From Deroplatys truncata (Eukaryota > Arthropoda > Insecta > Mantodea > Mantidae): 64,000 nt of DNA. The notes beneath the pieces are model-generated. The model saw only the letters and a list, made by a program, of their open reading frames with translations, was not told where the DNA came from and made no database searches. Each line of letters begins with the position of its first letter. Within the stretch, counting starts at the first letter, position 1. This document shows, one piece after another, positions 33,987-45,230 of the stretch. The stretch is taken from positions 70,504,557 to 70,568,556 of the forward strand of contig CM060987.1 in NCBI GenBank assembly GCA_030765065.1, read 5' to 3'. The translations under genes and the position numbers were made by a program.

Positions 33987-34469
33987 GTTACCTAGTTCAT
34001 TAAGAACAATGATGATAGTCATGATGTTCATGGTTATTATGAAGGGATTAATTCATGTCTAGGAGGATATTAAAAAATACATGAAACATTATTTGCATTG
34101 TTGCTTTCTGCAGTTTCCTATTGTGGTGCGGGCATACTTTTGTTACTTTCTATTTAAGGTTTTGGGCCTAATCCCTTCTGGCTCAAATTATTCTATCCAG
34201 GACTGCCAGAGTTGAGTCTTCCTCAAGGCTGACAGTTCTACGTCGCTTTAGGCTCACTTCTTTGTGACGCGCTTTCTAGTTAACTCCAGTTACTGTGTTA
34301 CATATTATAATGATGGCATTCAGATCCTCGGCAAACACTTGTCGAGCGTTAATGCATACGTTAATAACGCTCGTATGTTCTGTATAGTCTGCTGTATTTA
34401 TATTAATATGAGGTCATTTCGTGTATCCTTTATGTTTACAGCTTCAACAATATCAGTGAACTATGAATA

Positions 34470-34588
34470 TGTTCACTCAACCATTCATGCAGCTAGAAAC
34501 CTGAAAGAAGCAAATAAAATCATACTCCAGCGGATTCCTTCTCATGTTGGAATAAAAGGGAATGAGAAGGCAGATTTCCTAGAAAAAA
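34470..34588 (+). pseudogene. LINE RNase H fragment, split by family A
   Basis: TIHAARNLKEANKIILQRIP, then SHVGIKGNEKADFLEK at 34535-34585 is the C-terminal RNase H signature of a non-LTR element. Directly after the family A insertion (35475 on) the frame resumes as KGTKMYTFEPPALAFF, which fits the LAKKGT continuation of this family. The host LINE was therefore interrupted. The rest of ORF2 is not found. Confidence 0.7.
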
Positions 34589-35474
34589 TCTTATGTGTTA
34601 CACTCACATGACTTTCTCTACCCTTGTACAAACTATTTTTACAAACGCTTATTCTCCATCTACTTCATATTAATCCAGATAAACATTTGCAGGCTCTATC
34701 TTATTGCTAATTTTCTTGTAGATGTAAGGGGAATATATATTTACAAGGGCAATATAGAAATACAGTAGCCTTTAAGCACATACATATCTCTTAATAGCTG
34801 GTTGCTATGTGCAGCACCATTCCCTTTTCCACAGATTAATACTCTTTGCATATCCAAGACAAAAAAAATGAATAACGAATTCCCATTTGAAAAAATAAAT
34901 ATTGAAAAATTTAAGGGAATAACAAGCAATATCTCGAAAATGGTTCACTCAACAAAAAAATGTATATGACATAAATTGTGTATTTTAACGCCATCTACAT
35001 TTTTTGTGTAGTAAAATTTTGTCTCTCTCTTATGGTTTACCAGTTATGCAAAAGTCATTCACAATGAAGAATACTTTTGGAGACATTCCCAGAAAATTCA
35101 ATATATACATTTTATTTGTCATAAAAGTATCTTAAACATATGATATTTTAATCAAAATCGCCAGAGCCATTTTTGAGAAAATTAAAATTTTCGAAAAATC
35201 TTCCATGTAAAGGGTAATCTAGGGTGGGGGGATTTTCTTGAAAACCTTCATGTCGCATCTCTGGAAGATACTGAACCTAAATACCAAGTTTGGTGTTTAT
35301 CCGACTGTTCGTTTCTGAGTTTTGCTGTTCACAGACAGACACACACACGGACATGTTGCCAAAAATACTTTTTTGGATTCAGGGGGTCTCAAAACATGTA
35401 TTTCCGGTGAAATCTCGGTATCGAATTTTTGGGTGGAATACAATACTTCCCCTACTTACTATAGTATAAAAAGT
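34589..35474 (-). repeat. Family A copy, full length, inserted in a LINE
   Basis: TCTTATGTGTTACAC to AGTATAAAAAGT (886 bp), with A runs on both sides (ambiguous AAAAA duplication or target). The microsatellite is short here (ACAGACAGACACACACACGG, 35330-35349). The interrupted LINE frame gives an approximate empty-site reconstruction. Confidence 0.9.
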
Positions 35475-36617
35475 AAAAAGGAACGAAAATGTACACCTTT
35501 GAACCACCAGCACTTGCTTTCTTTCTACAATATCTCTCGTCAAATATATTAGGCGAGTAGCTACGTCCTTGCCGATCGATCTTCGCGTTAAGCAGCTTGA
35601 ACTTGGTTGGTACTTGAACGAGTGATCATCTGGCATAAGCTATGTAAAGCATAATTAAACAACCGTGGTTCGAGTTCCACGTTAAGCTGTAGTTCTCAAT
35701 GTCCGTTTGACTGTATTTCATAATTAATTTTAAAAATCTAAGTTTAAAGCCGAAAGACTTGAATATCTACAAAACATAAGTGCAGAGAAAACTGGGTGAT
35801 TTCTATTACACAATACACAAACCCATTTATCCAGGAGAGAAACTATCTGATGAAATGAATATCAAATTCTCCAAACTGCATGATATGCAACAACACCACT
35901 ACAATCATCTTTGGATACCTGATTAAACAAATAAATTAAATCAATAAAGCATTTAGGCATTTGGCAATTTTTAATAACCATCACTGAGCAGAAAGATTTT
36001 GTTTATGGCATGGGAAGTAAAGAGAGACTTTTGCTTCTACCTCTGCTTCCACTTCTGCCATGCATGTGAATGAAAATCATAAACTAAATGTCTTCTCTGT
36101 GTTACCTACTCCTAACAATAGACTTGAGTGGGACCCTTAGAGAAGAGGTGAATTCAGGGAGGGGCTACCCCAGGCACATATAAGTTTACAAAGTTGTTCT
36201 GTTTAATGAAATGAGACCTAACACTTTTATTTCTGCATTAAATACGTATTTTACTCGCGAGCAAAAAACGTGCGAATATAATGAGCTGTGTTTTAAGTTG
36301 GTTAGAAATTAGTAAAGCAGCTCTTCCCCATTCGTGGCTTCACCCCACCCCTTTCCTAGCTCCAGCAAGCCAAGTTGATTGTAAGTTTTCGCATAGCCAT
36401 TTTTTTCCCAATGGCGGATGCACACCAAAGGCTAGGACCCAAGACAGTTTTAGATTCATATTCAGTCATAATCATTTATTAGGCTGAAAATGTAGAAGAA
36501 GAATAAAAAAATTTGTAAGTCTACATTGGCGTATGTTATTTCAAGAGCAGTTGAAGAGGCCTTGCGTTTTGCCGGGAAAATTGGAGTCGCATGGAGAATT
36601 TCATGAGTTGTCGTAAA

Positions 36618-36700
36618 GACATCGTATCTCAGACGGCGGAGCAGCGTACGTGAAGCGGACGATCGGTTGTTCGAATCCCCACTATGGCATGTTTTTTTTT
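36618..36700 (+). repeat. tRNA-like pol III promoter, SINE or tRNA pseudogene
   Basis: A-box TATCTCAGACGG at 36625 and B-box GTTCGAATCCC at 36669, 44 bases apart as in a tRNA. The T-stem, anticodon stem and acceptor do not pair properly, and a T run follows at 36690. It is therefore not a functional tRNA. No SINE body matching others in the window follows. Confidence 0.45.
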
Positions 36701-36984
36701 TATTCTGGTTCCACCTTTCCATATTTAATTCGGAATTAGTATTATCTTAAATACATTTTATTATATAAGTCTTACAAGAAAATGAATTTAAAGTAGGTTG
36801 CCAAACCTTTTCAAGCAAAGAGAAAATTCTATGTGTCACGACTTTCTTAATGATTTTTCGTTTTACAATGGTTCATTTCGTATGACTCAGTTCCATTCCA
36901 TGTTTGTTTGTAATATATTATAATTCATAATCAATATGGCTGTTGCTCTTGCTGCTTCACAAACGACTATTATCAGAAGGAAAG

Positions 36985-37052
36985 AAGAAGAATGAAAGAA
37001 AGAAAGAAAGAAAGAAAGAAAAGAAAAGAAAAGAAAGAAAGAAAGAACGAAC
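36985..37052. repeat. (GAAA)n purine tract
   Basis: Imperfect GAAA/AAAG tandem repeat with one strand almost purely purine. Confidence 0.9.
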
Positions 37053-37254
37053 GAATAACTGTCCATAATATTAAAGAGATATTCAAAGTAAAATAACTTT
37101 TATCTCTGCTGAAAACTTTATATTTTATTAAACTTTTTTCACATGTCCTTTAATTTTGCTTTGCATCCCGTTGTAATATATTTTTGATAATTTTGATGCC
37201 ATGCGAACAGTATTATGCATTTACAATTACATACGCTACCTAGCTTGCGTAATC

Positions 37255-37375
37255 AGTGACCCCGTTCGTGGTATTTCTTCCACCAGTTTGATGCTGTTCT
37301 CGTAGATATTCCATAGCTCCGCAGCCCTCGCCTGGCTATAACCTTGCTCATTCAGGGCAATAATTTTCGGTTTGT
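37255..37375 (-). pseudogene. Tc1-like transposase helix-turn-helix, relic
   Basis: Minus-strand LNEQGYSQARAAELW, then IYENSIKLVEEIPRTGSLI, fits the first helix-turn-helix of Tc1-type transposases (L...GYS...AA....S...V.....R...TGS). Only ~40 residues survive and the rest of the transposase is not seen. Confidence 0.5.
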
Positions 37376-38495
37376 TGTCTATATCCTTTGTTTCTTTCAA
37401 ATGGCGTAATAAAAAGTACTTTGTTTACAAGGCAATTTCATCCAACCACTCTACATAATGTTTCTCTTACTTCCTTTCACCGGCTGCCTTCGCTGCTGAG
37501 CCAGAGATCGACCTGTGCTCATTGGTTAGGATTTGAGTACCAGAATTTTGGCATCAAACCAATAAGAGACGGACAGATCTGGCGAGTGTCTGATAAGTGC
37601 CTTCTTGCCACTCAGGTAAGATGCTTCCGTTTCCCACCCCTTTCACCGCTCACTTTGTTCAAACCAATAAGAGATTAACAGAACCGTGAAGGTGTGGAGC
37701 ACAACCGATGAGGGGATTCTGTCAACATTAAAGAAATAAAAGCAATATAGGAAGATAAAAGCATCGGCACGTTTTTTGCATCGGACTGTACTTAGCATAT
37801 GAATGAGCATATACCCATTGAATATTAACAATTGGACGTATCCTACTAGTGGCCGGAAGACTGGTAACAATATCGGTATGTGCGTTTATCTCAGCGACTC
37901 CACAACTCCAGTGCTTCACAAGAAGTTACGATGGGTTAATTTCATTTTCAAAAGTGATTTTACTTTACAAGTAATGCTCTAAGTATTAACTGAAAGTTTA
38001 CTATTATCTATGCGTTGAGTAACAACTTACATTTTCTAGGGCTCTAATTTTATAATATGTTTAAAAAGCCTTCCCCCCAAAAGCAAAGCAGAAGCTAAAA
38101 CATGTCAAAATTCTGTGGCGTAGACATGATTACTACTGAAATAGAAAAAGGACCTACAGATGATGAATAATAAGGATAAATGAAAATGTCTAACATTTCA
38201 ACCATTTTAAATGACGTTTAAATTGTCGCAGGAAAACAGGTAGACTTAATCAAACAGTGTTAACTAGTGGTGAAACAAGCAGCAATACATTGTATTAAAC
38301 TTTTTTACTATTATCATAACAGTTTCCTTAAAATAAACTTTGAACAATAAGTTAAAATGTACCAATTACTCGTTTTTGCTGTGTTGCTTGTATGCTATAT
38401 TTTTTGTTATCCTCCAAACATTTTAGGGAATCCTGGAAGAACCTCTGTTTAGAAGGGGATCATCCGTCTCCCTGACGAATACAGTTTCAGTTTTT
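37376..38495. other. Unassigned DNA
   Basis: No gene recognised. Three CCAAT-type motifs (ATTGGTTAGG at ~37519, AACCAATAAGAGA at ~37557 and ~37661) are noted without an associated start site. Confidence 0.35.
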
Positions 38496-38647
38496 AGTCT
38501 CTCTGCCACGGACACTAGGTAGAGAAGAATTTGCATTCCACTCAACAATTAGAATGTAGATTTCACCGGAAATATATGTTTTGAAGCCCCCTGAATAAAA
38601 ACAAACATTTTTGGAAAAAGGTCCGCCCGCGCGCGCGCGTTTATATC

Positions 38648-38692
<45 letters not shown>

Positions 38693-39048
38693 GGGCAGAC
38701 AGAGAGAACACACAATTTATTTCAAATAACGTCTTTGTGGCATAAGCCATTTCTTAGATATCCGTTATTAATGGTTCAAATTGTTCAATAATTTGTCATT
38801 ATTATTAGTCCTGTCAGCGTTAAGTTGTTTCTCACGATTGTATGGAAACAGCACCTTTGGAACTTAAAGCCAGCATATAATGTCCAGATCTTAAACATTT
38901 GACTGTCACTATTCCCTTTGGATATATAAAGGTTTATCTCGATTAGATAATTTAGATGAAGTACATAGACAAACTTGCATAACAATAATTTGTGTAACTA
39001 CTAATAAACGACAGAGGGTAGAGAAAGTCGTGTGAATGTAACAACAGA
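38496..39048 (+). repeat. Family A copy, short diverged subfamily
   Basis: 553 bp, TAGTCTCTCTGCC to ACAACAGATT. The microsatellite slot (38625-38692) has become (CG)n followed by (GA)n instead of (GT)n, showing that this position tolerates different simple repeats. It ends TAGAGAAAGTCGTGTGAATG. Confidence 0.75.
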
Positions 39049-39056
39049 TTTGTTTT

Positions 39057-39300
39057 ACTTTCTCTTTACTTATCTATAGTAAGAGAAGAAGTATTGCAGT
39101 CCATCCAAAAATTCGATACGGAGATTTTTGCATAAATACACGTTTCGAGACTCCCTAAATTCAAAAAAAGAATTTTTAGAAAAAGCTCCGTGTATGTGGG
39201 TATGTGTGTGTGTGTGTGTTTTAGCGCGCGTGTGCGTGCGTGTCTTGAACAGAATAACTAAAAACGAAAAGTCGGTTAAATACCAAACATGTAGCTATAA
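39057..39300 (+). repeat. Family A copy truncated by SINE1
   Basis: ACTTTCTCTTTAC start, a GTGTGT-rich stretch (39195-39243), then GTCGGTTAAATACCAAAC before the SINE1 head begins at 39301. The remainder is not found after the SINE. Confidence 0.75.
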
Positions 39301-39456
39301 GTCGTCATCGGTGGTCTAGGGTACCATGCTAGCCTCTAGGACGCGGGTTCGAACCCGGTGGAGGGCGATGAATTTTTTTCGGGCGTAAAAATCCTTAGCA
39401 TGACTTCCTTCGGAAGGGAAGTAAAACCTGTAGTCACGTGTCGTAGATTTACGGCA
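39301..39456 (+). repeat. SINE1 copy, 3'-truncated
   Basis: Head GTCGTCATCGGTGGTCTAGG with the A-box, B-box GGGTTCGAACCCGG (39347), body to TCGTAGATTTACGGCA. The 3' third is missing, and LTR-B sequence follows directly. Confidence 0.85.
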
Positions 39457-39461
39457 ACTGA

Positions 39462-39878
39462 TTTCTACCGCCTGAATTTGCAAATTTCATGTGTTTCAAG
39501 TCTCTGATTGGCTAATCCTACTCCAATTGGATATTTTTATTTAACTTTAGCTTCTTTCTGGTTGTCGATTGGCTATTTATAAACTGTTTTACTAATATTA
39601 CATTGTTTCCAAGAATTACTAGTAGCATTATTAAACTTTCCAATTCATTATTGCCTCAAGGTTACCTCATTGTTAGCAACTTTTGACGTATTATTATCAC
39701 AGCTTCTACATTATTAAATTACGTAATATATTCGCATAACATTATTAAACATGTACACAATAATATAAACATTAATACAATGACTGTTACATGCATTTTA
39801 TATGTTATTTATACAGTTACTAAATTTTATATTATATAACTAGACTGAAATCATTGAAGTGTTAAAAATACTGCCGCC
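39462..39878 (-). mobile_element. LTR-B fragment
   Basis: Matches the left ~40 percent of LTR-B (compare 17150-17606): AGTCTCTGATTGGCTAATCC, CTCAAGGTTACCTCATTG, GTTAAAAATACTGCC. The PBS-like modules are not included. Confidence 0.75.
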
Positions 39879-40059
39879 CGTTTATAACGTGTGTTATATT
39901 TACTTCTTTAATTGTCATTTAAAAATACTGCAAATGTGTGTGTGTGTAATGAAACACCTCAAAACCTCTGAATATTGTATCGTAATAAATGTCATCCCTA
40001 CCATCTACAATTACACCGGGCTCTCCACGGACGCGACTTTAAGCGCGAGCGATATATGC

Positions 40060-40575
40060 ACAATGGCTACAGCAGCGCTGGTGCGGAATATTTGGAGACC
40101 AGCTAATTGGACCGTACTTCTTTAAAGGCAACCTCACAGGACCACGATAACTTGCATTTCTTCAAGAAGAATTGTCATTGCTCCTAGAAGATGTGCCACT
40201 AGCGAAACGGACAGGAATGTGATTCCAGCAAGATGGAGCTCCACCACACTGGTCACTGATTGTAAGGAATCACTTACATAAGACATCTCCGCAAAAATGG
40301 ATTGACCGAGGGGACCCAATCGCAAGGCCACCTAGATCATCTGATCTCACCCCACTGGATTTCATTCTGTGGGGTCATTTAAAGGAACGGGTCTAGGCTC
40401 AAGAGCCGCAAAGCCCAAATCATCTACGGGAAGTCATACGTGGAGAATGCAGCCAGATTACACCGCGCGTGTTACAGCATACAAGAAGGTCTCTCCGGCA
40501 ACGTACACAAATGTGCTTTGATGAAGGGGGTCGTCTTTTTGAACATGTACTTCCTGATGAAATCTACGCTCTTTA
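40060..40575 (+). pseudogene. IS630/DUF4817-type transposase C-terminal half, relic
   Basis: A single frame from 40106 reads IGPYFFKGNLTGPR, stop, LAFLQEELSLLLEDV, MstopFQQDGAPPHW, SPQKWIDRGDPIARPP, RSSDLTPLDFILWGHLKERV, stop. The QQDGAPPHW and RSPDLTPLDFFLWG motifs hold the second and third catalytic aspartates of the DDE domain. Both are still present, but three in-frame stops kill it. Downstream, CGGCAACGTACACAAATGTG and GGGGGTCGTCTTTTTGAACA encode the usual R...C....G.HFEH end. The N-terminal DUF4817 domain is not found here. Confidence 0.85.
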
Positions 40576-41254
40576 AAATTTATTATTCTGTTTAGCCGTG
40601 AACTTAGCACATTTACAACCCCTTTGTCAATAGAGGAAGTGAAACATAGGGTTTAAACATGAAACAAAACTTATATTTAATATCGCCGATATGCGCCCAA
40701 AAGAATGAAGGCTAACTACGTAACACGGTTTGCAACGCCAGATACGGTACAGATTATTAGGGTAGACATGATACAGAATTATCTGATTGTAATTCCTAAG
40801 TGTTTGGCTCACAGGAGATCCAGTAACAAAAAGAAATTAGTACACTAAAATACAGAAAATAAACACAAGGAGAATATAAAAAAGAGACAAAACAATTTGA
40901 TGTTTGTATCACATTCGAACCTCCGAAGCTAACCTTTGCTTCACCACATTCCGGCAGCTAAATCACTTGGCCAGAACCCACTCAGTCTATCCCGCTCTTC
41001 GGGAAAACATTCCTGTATCTCCTTGCAAGCATTATAGCCATGAAACAAACGCCTTCTTTTTTAAGGCTTTCGCAGCTCTTTGGTTCTCATTCAGACCTTT
41101 AATCATTAATGCTAATTGCGTATAGTACCGAATAGACGGGCAGAGCTACAATAACAGTTTGTTTGCTAAAAGGGTCAAAGTTTTCACATTACACTATAAA
41201 CCGCGGGTTGCATAAATACGAATAACTAGAGGCAGCTGACTCACCTGATATATC
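40576..41254. other. Unassigned DNA
   Basis: No gene or shared repeat recognised; the short frames have no domains. Confidence 0.45.
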
Positions 41255-41380
41255 TACGACAAAATCTTTAATAAAACTAGTTCTGCAAATGTTTATCTGG
41301 ATTAACCTGAAGCAGGTAGACGAATAAGCTTTTGTAAGAACATTTTGCAGAATAGTGGATAGAGAAAGTCATTTTATTAA
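41255..41380 (+). repeat. Family A 3'-end fragment
   Basis: GCAAATGTTTATCTGGATTA, GAATAAGCTTTTGTAAGAAC and GATAGAGAAAGTCATTTTATT match the 3' end of family A, with the hairpin lost. Confidence 0.55.
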
Positions 41381-41427
41381 GGAAACTTTGCTATACAATA
41401 AGCTGTACAATATAGTTGTGCTCATTT

Positions 41428-41977
41428 GATCTAGCGGGACCTGTGTCTCGAATTCGAGAGATCCCGTTTCGATATCCGGCGTTCGTCTACTCTGACTCAT
41501 GGGTTTTTCCGAGTCGTCATGCGAATGCTGGAGGGTTTTTTGGGTTTTTTTCACCCTCCGAATTTCTCATTCCTTCATGTTGTTCCATTGATTATTTCAT
41601 TCATCCTTCACCCCGTTTGATCTATATCAGGGTTGAAAGGGTTTCCCTGCAGCGTGGCAGGGAAAAGGATGCTTTCTCTCTCGTCCCTCGGCCTTCGGCT
41701 GGTTGCCGGGGTATAAGGACGCCCCCTTCGGGATTTGTTGGAGCTGTGCGGCGCGGCATCCCCGGTCTGTCTGTACGACTACCGGGGCTTCTATATTGGA
41801 AACTGTAGGGACCATGTCATTGCTATGCAGTCACTCTAGGTTCCGGCTGCTCGTTTCTCTCTTCACTTCATCCCTCCCTGGAGCGCCCCCTCGTGGGGCG
41901 CGGTACAATATCCGGATTCGCTGGATTGGTGTCAAATCCCTCCCTATTCCAGTCCAGTCCAGTCAAGTCCAATCCAA
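41428..41977 (+). repeat. SINE3, 550 bp, with 11-bp target duplication
   Basis: Flanked by TGTGCTCATTT at 41417-41427 and 41978-41988. The head GATCTAGCGGGACC with GTTTCGATATCCGG (B-box-like) suggests tRNA ancestry. The body contains CATGGGTTTTTCCGAGTCGT and a long GC-rich segment, and the tail is a short CCAGT-type tandem repeat (41950-41977). The exact duplication shows recent-style target-primed insertion. A related block is at 4150-4655. Frames at 41416-41993 are chance readings. Confidence 0.88.
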
Positions 41978-42678
41978 TGTGCTCATTTACTGAAAAACAA
42001 AATTAACGTGCAACATGCGTTTGGGTTGTTACCCACCAGTAACCACAGTGAATTTTTAATATTAGGGCAGTAGTTAAGGGTTGATATATTTTAGAAATAA
42101 GTTGTAGACTCTCATCAGTTTAATTCGGATAAATCTGTTGTGTAGAATTTGTATTCTTCGGATTTGTGATGATCAGAAACCGGAACTTTAGCAGAATGGC
42201 TTTTTAAATGTGAATCTATCTTCAATTCGAAATTGAATCTGTACGACTGACACCTTTGTGATTGAAACGCTTCAGTTTTATGTTACCTTTTTCCGTCTTT
42301 TTATATAAATGCCTAATTGTCGAAATAAATGCCTTTTTTGTCTTTTTATGATCATCTGTAACTTTATTTTTAAAAATTGCGCACATGTGTATTTAATTTA
42401 TTCTGTTACCGCTACAATGAATGTGACTGCACCGAAAGTATGTTATTCATTGTCTTCCAGTCAGTTCAAATTTTACAAGCATCATGAGTGTCGCCGTAAA
42501 AAGGGAACAGTTCAGGATGGTTTTAATTATCGCTTGTATTTACTTGGCTTCCTATCGGATCATATATCCTTCAAAAGCAACAATGAGTGCTGGAACTAAA
42601 ACGTGGTTTCATTATTGCTCTAAATTTCGCTTTCTTCCAATTTTCATTACGATATTGTTGTGCAGGGTAACTAGTAAC

Positions 42679-43430
42679 ATGCCGAAATTCAATGTTCCCT
42701 TACGCAATAAATTGCAAAGTCACATTAATACTTTTGGATGCGACGTATTTTCCACTCACGGTAAAATGCCATACTTCTGTGCAAAGTACGTGAGCAGTCG
42801 CTGAACTACGAAAAGAAATATTTCATTTGTCAACATATCAGTACAACCAAACACAAAAATGCACTTCCTAGGCTACTGGGAGGGTTTCTTTGCTTCCAAC
42901 GGCAATTGCAACACCGAGCCGAAAATCGCAATTTGCACTCGACTCGTGTAAAACTTTTATTCATGCCGGAATCCCTTTGTGGAAACCACAGAATCCTACA
43001 GTAAAACGGTTTTTGGAGAAATATACGGACGAAACTGTGCCCAATGAGTCACGTTTGCGAAAATGTTACTTATGTGAATGTTAGGTGATGTGATGAAAAT
43101 CATTAATCAACTAAAAAATAAAAAGATCTGGATTTCAATCGACGAGTCAACCGAGTAAACTTTTGTTGCCAATGCCATTGTTAGACCATTAAATCCTTCA
43201 GAAGGTGAAACAAAAAAAGCATTACTGCTTACAACAGAGTACATATCTGGAAAAAGTTAGCAATTCAACTATCGCACAGTTATTTACCAATTCATTATAG
43301 TTACTGTGACCCGAAGAAATCCAATACCACAATATATTACTTTTCATATCAGACACTGCACCATACATGAAAAATTCTGGGACAATTTTCAAAGTACTAT
43401 TTCCAAACACAGGGTGTCGAGATTTAAACA
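42679..43430 (+). pseudogene. hAT transposase, N-terminal half (relic)
   Basis: MPKFNVPLRNKLQSHINTFG and CDVFSTHGKMPYFC open the protein (BED-like region, zinc ligands eroded). Then come IPLWKPQNPTVKRFLEKYTD, PNESRLRKCYL, KIWISIDESTE (first catalytic region) and TIAQLFTNSL, and PEEIQYHNILLFISDTAPYM (~43310-43370), where SDTAPYM holds the second catalytic aspartate. At least three stops and several frame changes. The protein breaks off at KVLFPN near 43420. I recognise this as the hAT group with VTSVDVERSFS C-termini. Confidence 0.85.
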
Positions 43431-43752
43431 TATATCCCTCAGATATACCTCTGCCCCCCTGACTCATTCCCCGTGGTATAGTGGTATTAAGTATTTAGTA
43501 TTACATTAATTGCATAACACAGTCGCATGGGTCATAAGACCGTACATGCTCTCTAGAAAAATACCTGGTCTGTATACGTGACTTGCAGTATCAATCAGAA
43601 AACAACTATTTTTTTTATAATCACCGCACTATATACATACATATAAAATTGAAAAAAAACTCTGAATCACACGCTCAAACACACACACACACACACACAC
43701 ACATACACATTCGCGCACAAGTACTCAAGCACCACATATGTTTAAAGAAACA
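43431..43752. other. hAT interior / LINE 3' UTR, with (CA)n
   Basis: Sequence between the hAT break and the LINE coding relic. A (CA)n tract lies at 43680-43705. It probably includes the 3' UTR of the minus-strand LINE. The frame 43583-44305 runs through the microsatellite and antisense LINE and is not a gene. Confidence 0.4.
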
Positions 43753-44814
43753 TTACATAAACACTTTATCTCTTAGTACACGTACTTCCATTAAGTATGT
43801 GCCCAAGCTTGGCCAGTTTTGGCTGTTTAGAATCAAGTCCCAGCATGCTGTCCTCCGTCTGTTGGAAGCCAAAAAAACTTCCGGTAATAGTTTTTTCCTA
43901 ATACCCTCCGTCTGCACGCATGCTGCCAAAATATGCGTCCAGTCTTCTTGTTCCCCGCATAATGGGCAAATCCTTCTGCCATCGTCATCAACAATCTTGC
44001 GAGCTTTCCACCCTCCCAACCTAAGCCATGCTATTCCAGTCCTCTGTTTTATACCTAATTCCAAAATATATGTTTCCTTACCCTACCTAGTTTTTATTTC
44101 ATTTTGTAGCTCCAATGTTGATCTTTATCTACATTCAGATTCTATTTTCTACCTGTTTATATCGCATAGTCGTCTTTTGACTTTTCTCATGGCACTGTGT
44201 GTATTTTCATTACCCCTTTGCCAGATATCATTTAGGCCAATTTTTTATAATTCGGTTGCAACCCCCCCCGCCCACCATTTTGGATGCTCTATGTTGTTCA
44301 TTTGATGACGATAACATATTGCCCTCAGAGTTGTTTGATCACCTTTAATTATTCGCAGCCAGTACCTAACTACGTTTAGTTTAGCAAATACAGCATCTTC
44401 CCAGCATCCTACCTCACGAAGAACTCCGTAGTTTGAAGTACCCCTCCCCAACCCTTTAATGCGCTTCCAGAAATTGCATTGTATTTTATTTACATTATCC
44501 GCCCTCTCCCATCCCCACACTTCACTGCCGTATAGTAATGAGGACCTAACCATTGCTTCATACATGGTCTGTAATGTTTTTACTGGCATATCTGGTACCC
44601 GGGTCAATATCCTTAATACTTCAGAAAGTTGTCCAATCCCTTTGTGTTTTATAAACTCCATGTTCTTGTTCCATTTTCCGCCCATATCAAACCTTACTCC
44701 TAAGTAATCGAAGTGTTTAACATTTTGAATTTCTTCCTCCCCGTAGGTCCATTGTTCATGTTGGCCGTACACATATCCATTTTTAAAGGTGACTGTTTTA
44801 GTTTTAAGAATATT
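43753..44814 (-). pseudogene. Non-LTR retrotransposon ORF2 C-terminal part, inside hAT
   Basis: Minus strand from 44814 downward: KTKTVTFKNGYVYGQHEQW, the reverse-transcriptase thumb (NVKHFDYLGVRFDMGGKWN, SSLLYGSEVWGWERA, NKIQCNFWKRIKGLG), then after a break RTGIAWLRLGGWKARK and the knuckle CPLCGEQEDWTHILAAC (CX2C, H, X4C). The polymerase catalytic part is missing: the upstream side is taken by SINE1 at 44815 and does not resume beyond it. The clade is uncertain. At least one stop or frameshift lies between the two open parts (44064-44245). Confidence 0.85.
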
Positions 44815-45081
44815 TACCGGTTACTATGCTAGCCTCTAGTTCCCGAGGCGGCGGGTTCAAACCCGGCGGAGGGCGATGGATTTTTTCGGGCGTAAACATC
44901 TTTAGCATGGCTTTCTTCGGAAGGGGAGTAAAGCCGGTGGTCCCGTGTCGTAGATTTACGGCACGTAAAAGATCCTCAAGCCTGATAAAGAGGCCTCTGA
45001 GCAAAATTACCGGTCTTTCACGCCCAATGTAGAATGGGACGCTAAGGGCCACAGCAGTAAGAGCGTCCAAAAATAAAACTC
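44815..45081 (+). repeat. SINE1 copy inside the hAT element
   Basis: Begins ACCGGTTACTATGCTAG (5' head slightly truncated), B-box GGGTTCAAACCCGG (44852), and has the complete 3' part (TTACCGGTCTTTCACGCCC, GTCCAAAAATAAAACTC). It lies exactly at the 5' edge of the LINE remnant. Confidence 0.9.
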
Positions 45082-45121
45082 GGTTTAATTTTGTTTTTCC
45101 TGTCCCCTGAACCTATCATAA

Positions 45122-45195
45122 CGAGATGGGGTACATGGATTTCAGCAACATTTACTACGCTTCAAATTTTCCGAGTATAACTAAGGTATCGCCCC

Positions 45196-45230
<35 letters not shown>

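Larger units (their letters stand above)
35475..37250. other. Mostly unassigned; LINE remnant then AT-rich DNA
   Basis: 35475-35560 continues the split LINE. The rest has no recognised gene. It contains the tRNA-like segment at 36618 and a (GAAA)n repeat at 36985-37050. Confidence 0.4.

Noticed and set aside
41416..41993. Overlapping frames of 62-130 residues in a GC-rich block
   Set aside because: The block is a SINE with an exact target duplication; the frames result from high GC content.
43583..44305. 240-residue plus-strand open frame
   Set aside because: Runs through a (CA)n tract and then antisense through LINE coding sequence. The minus-strand LINE reading is the real one.
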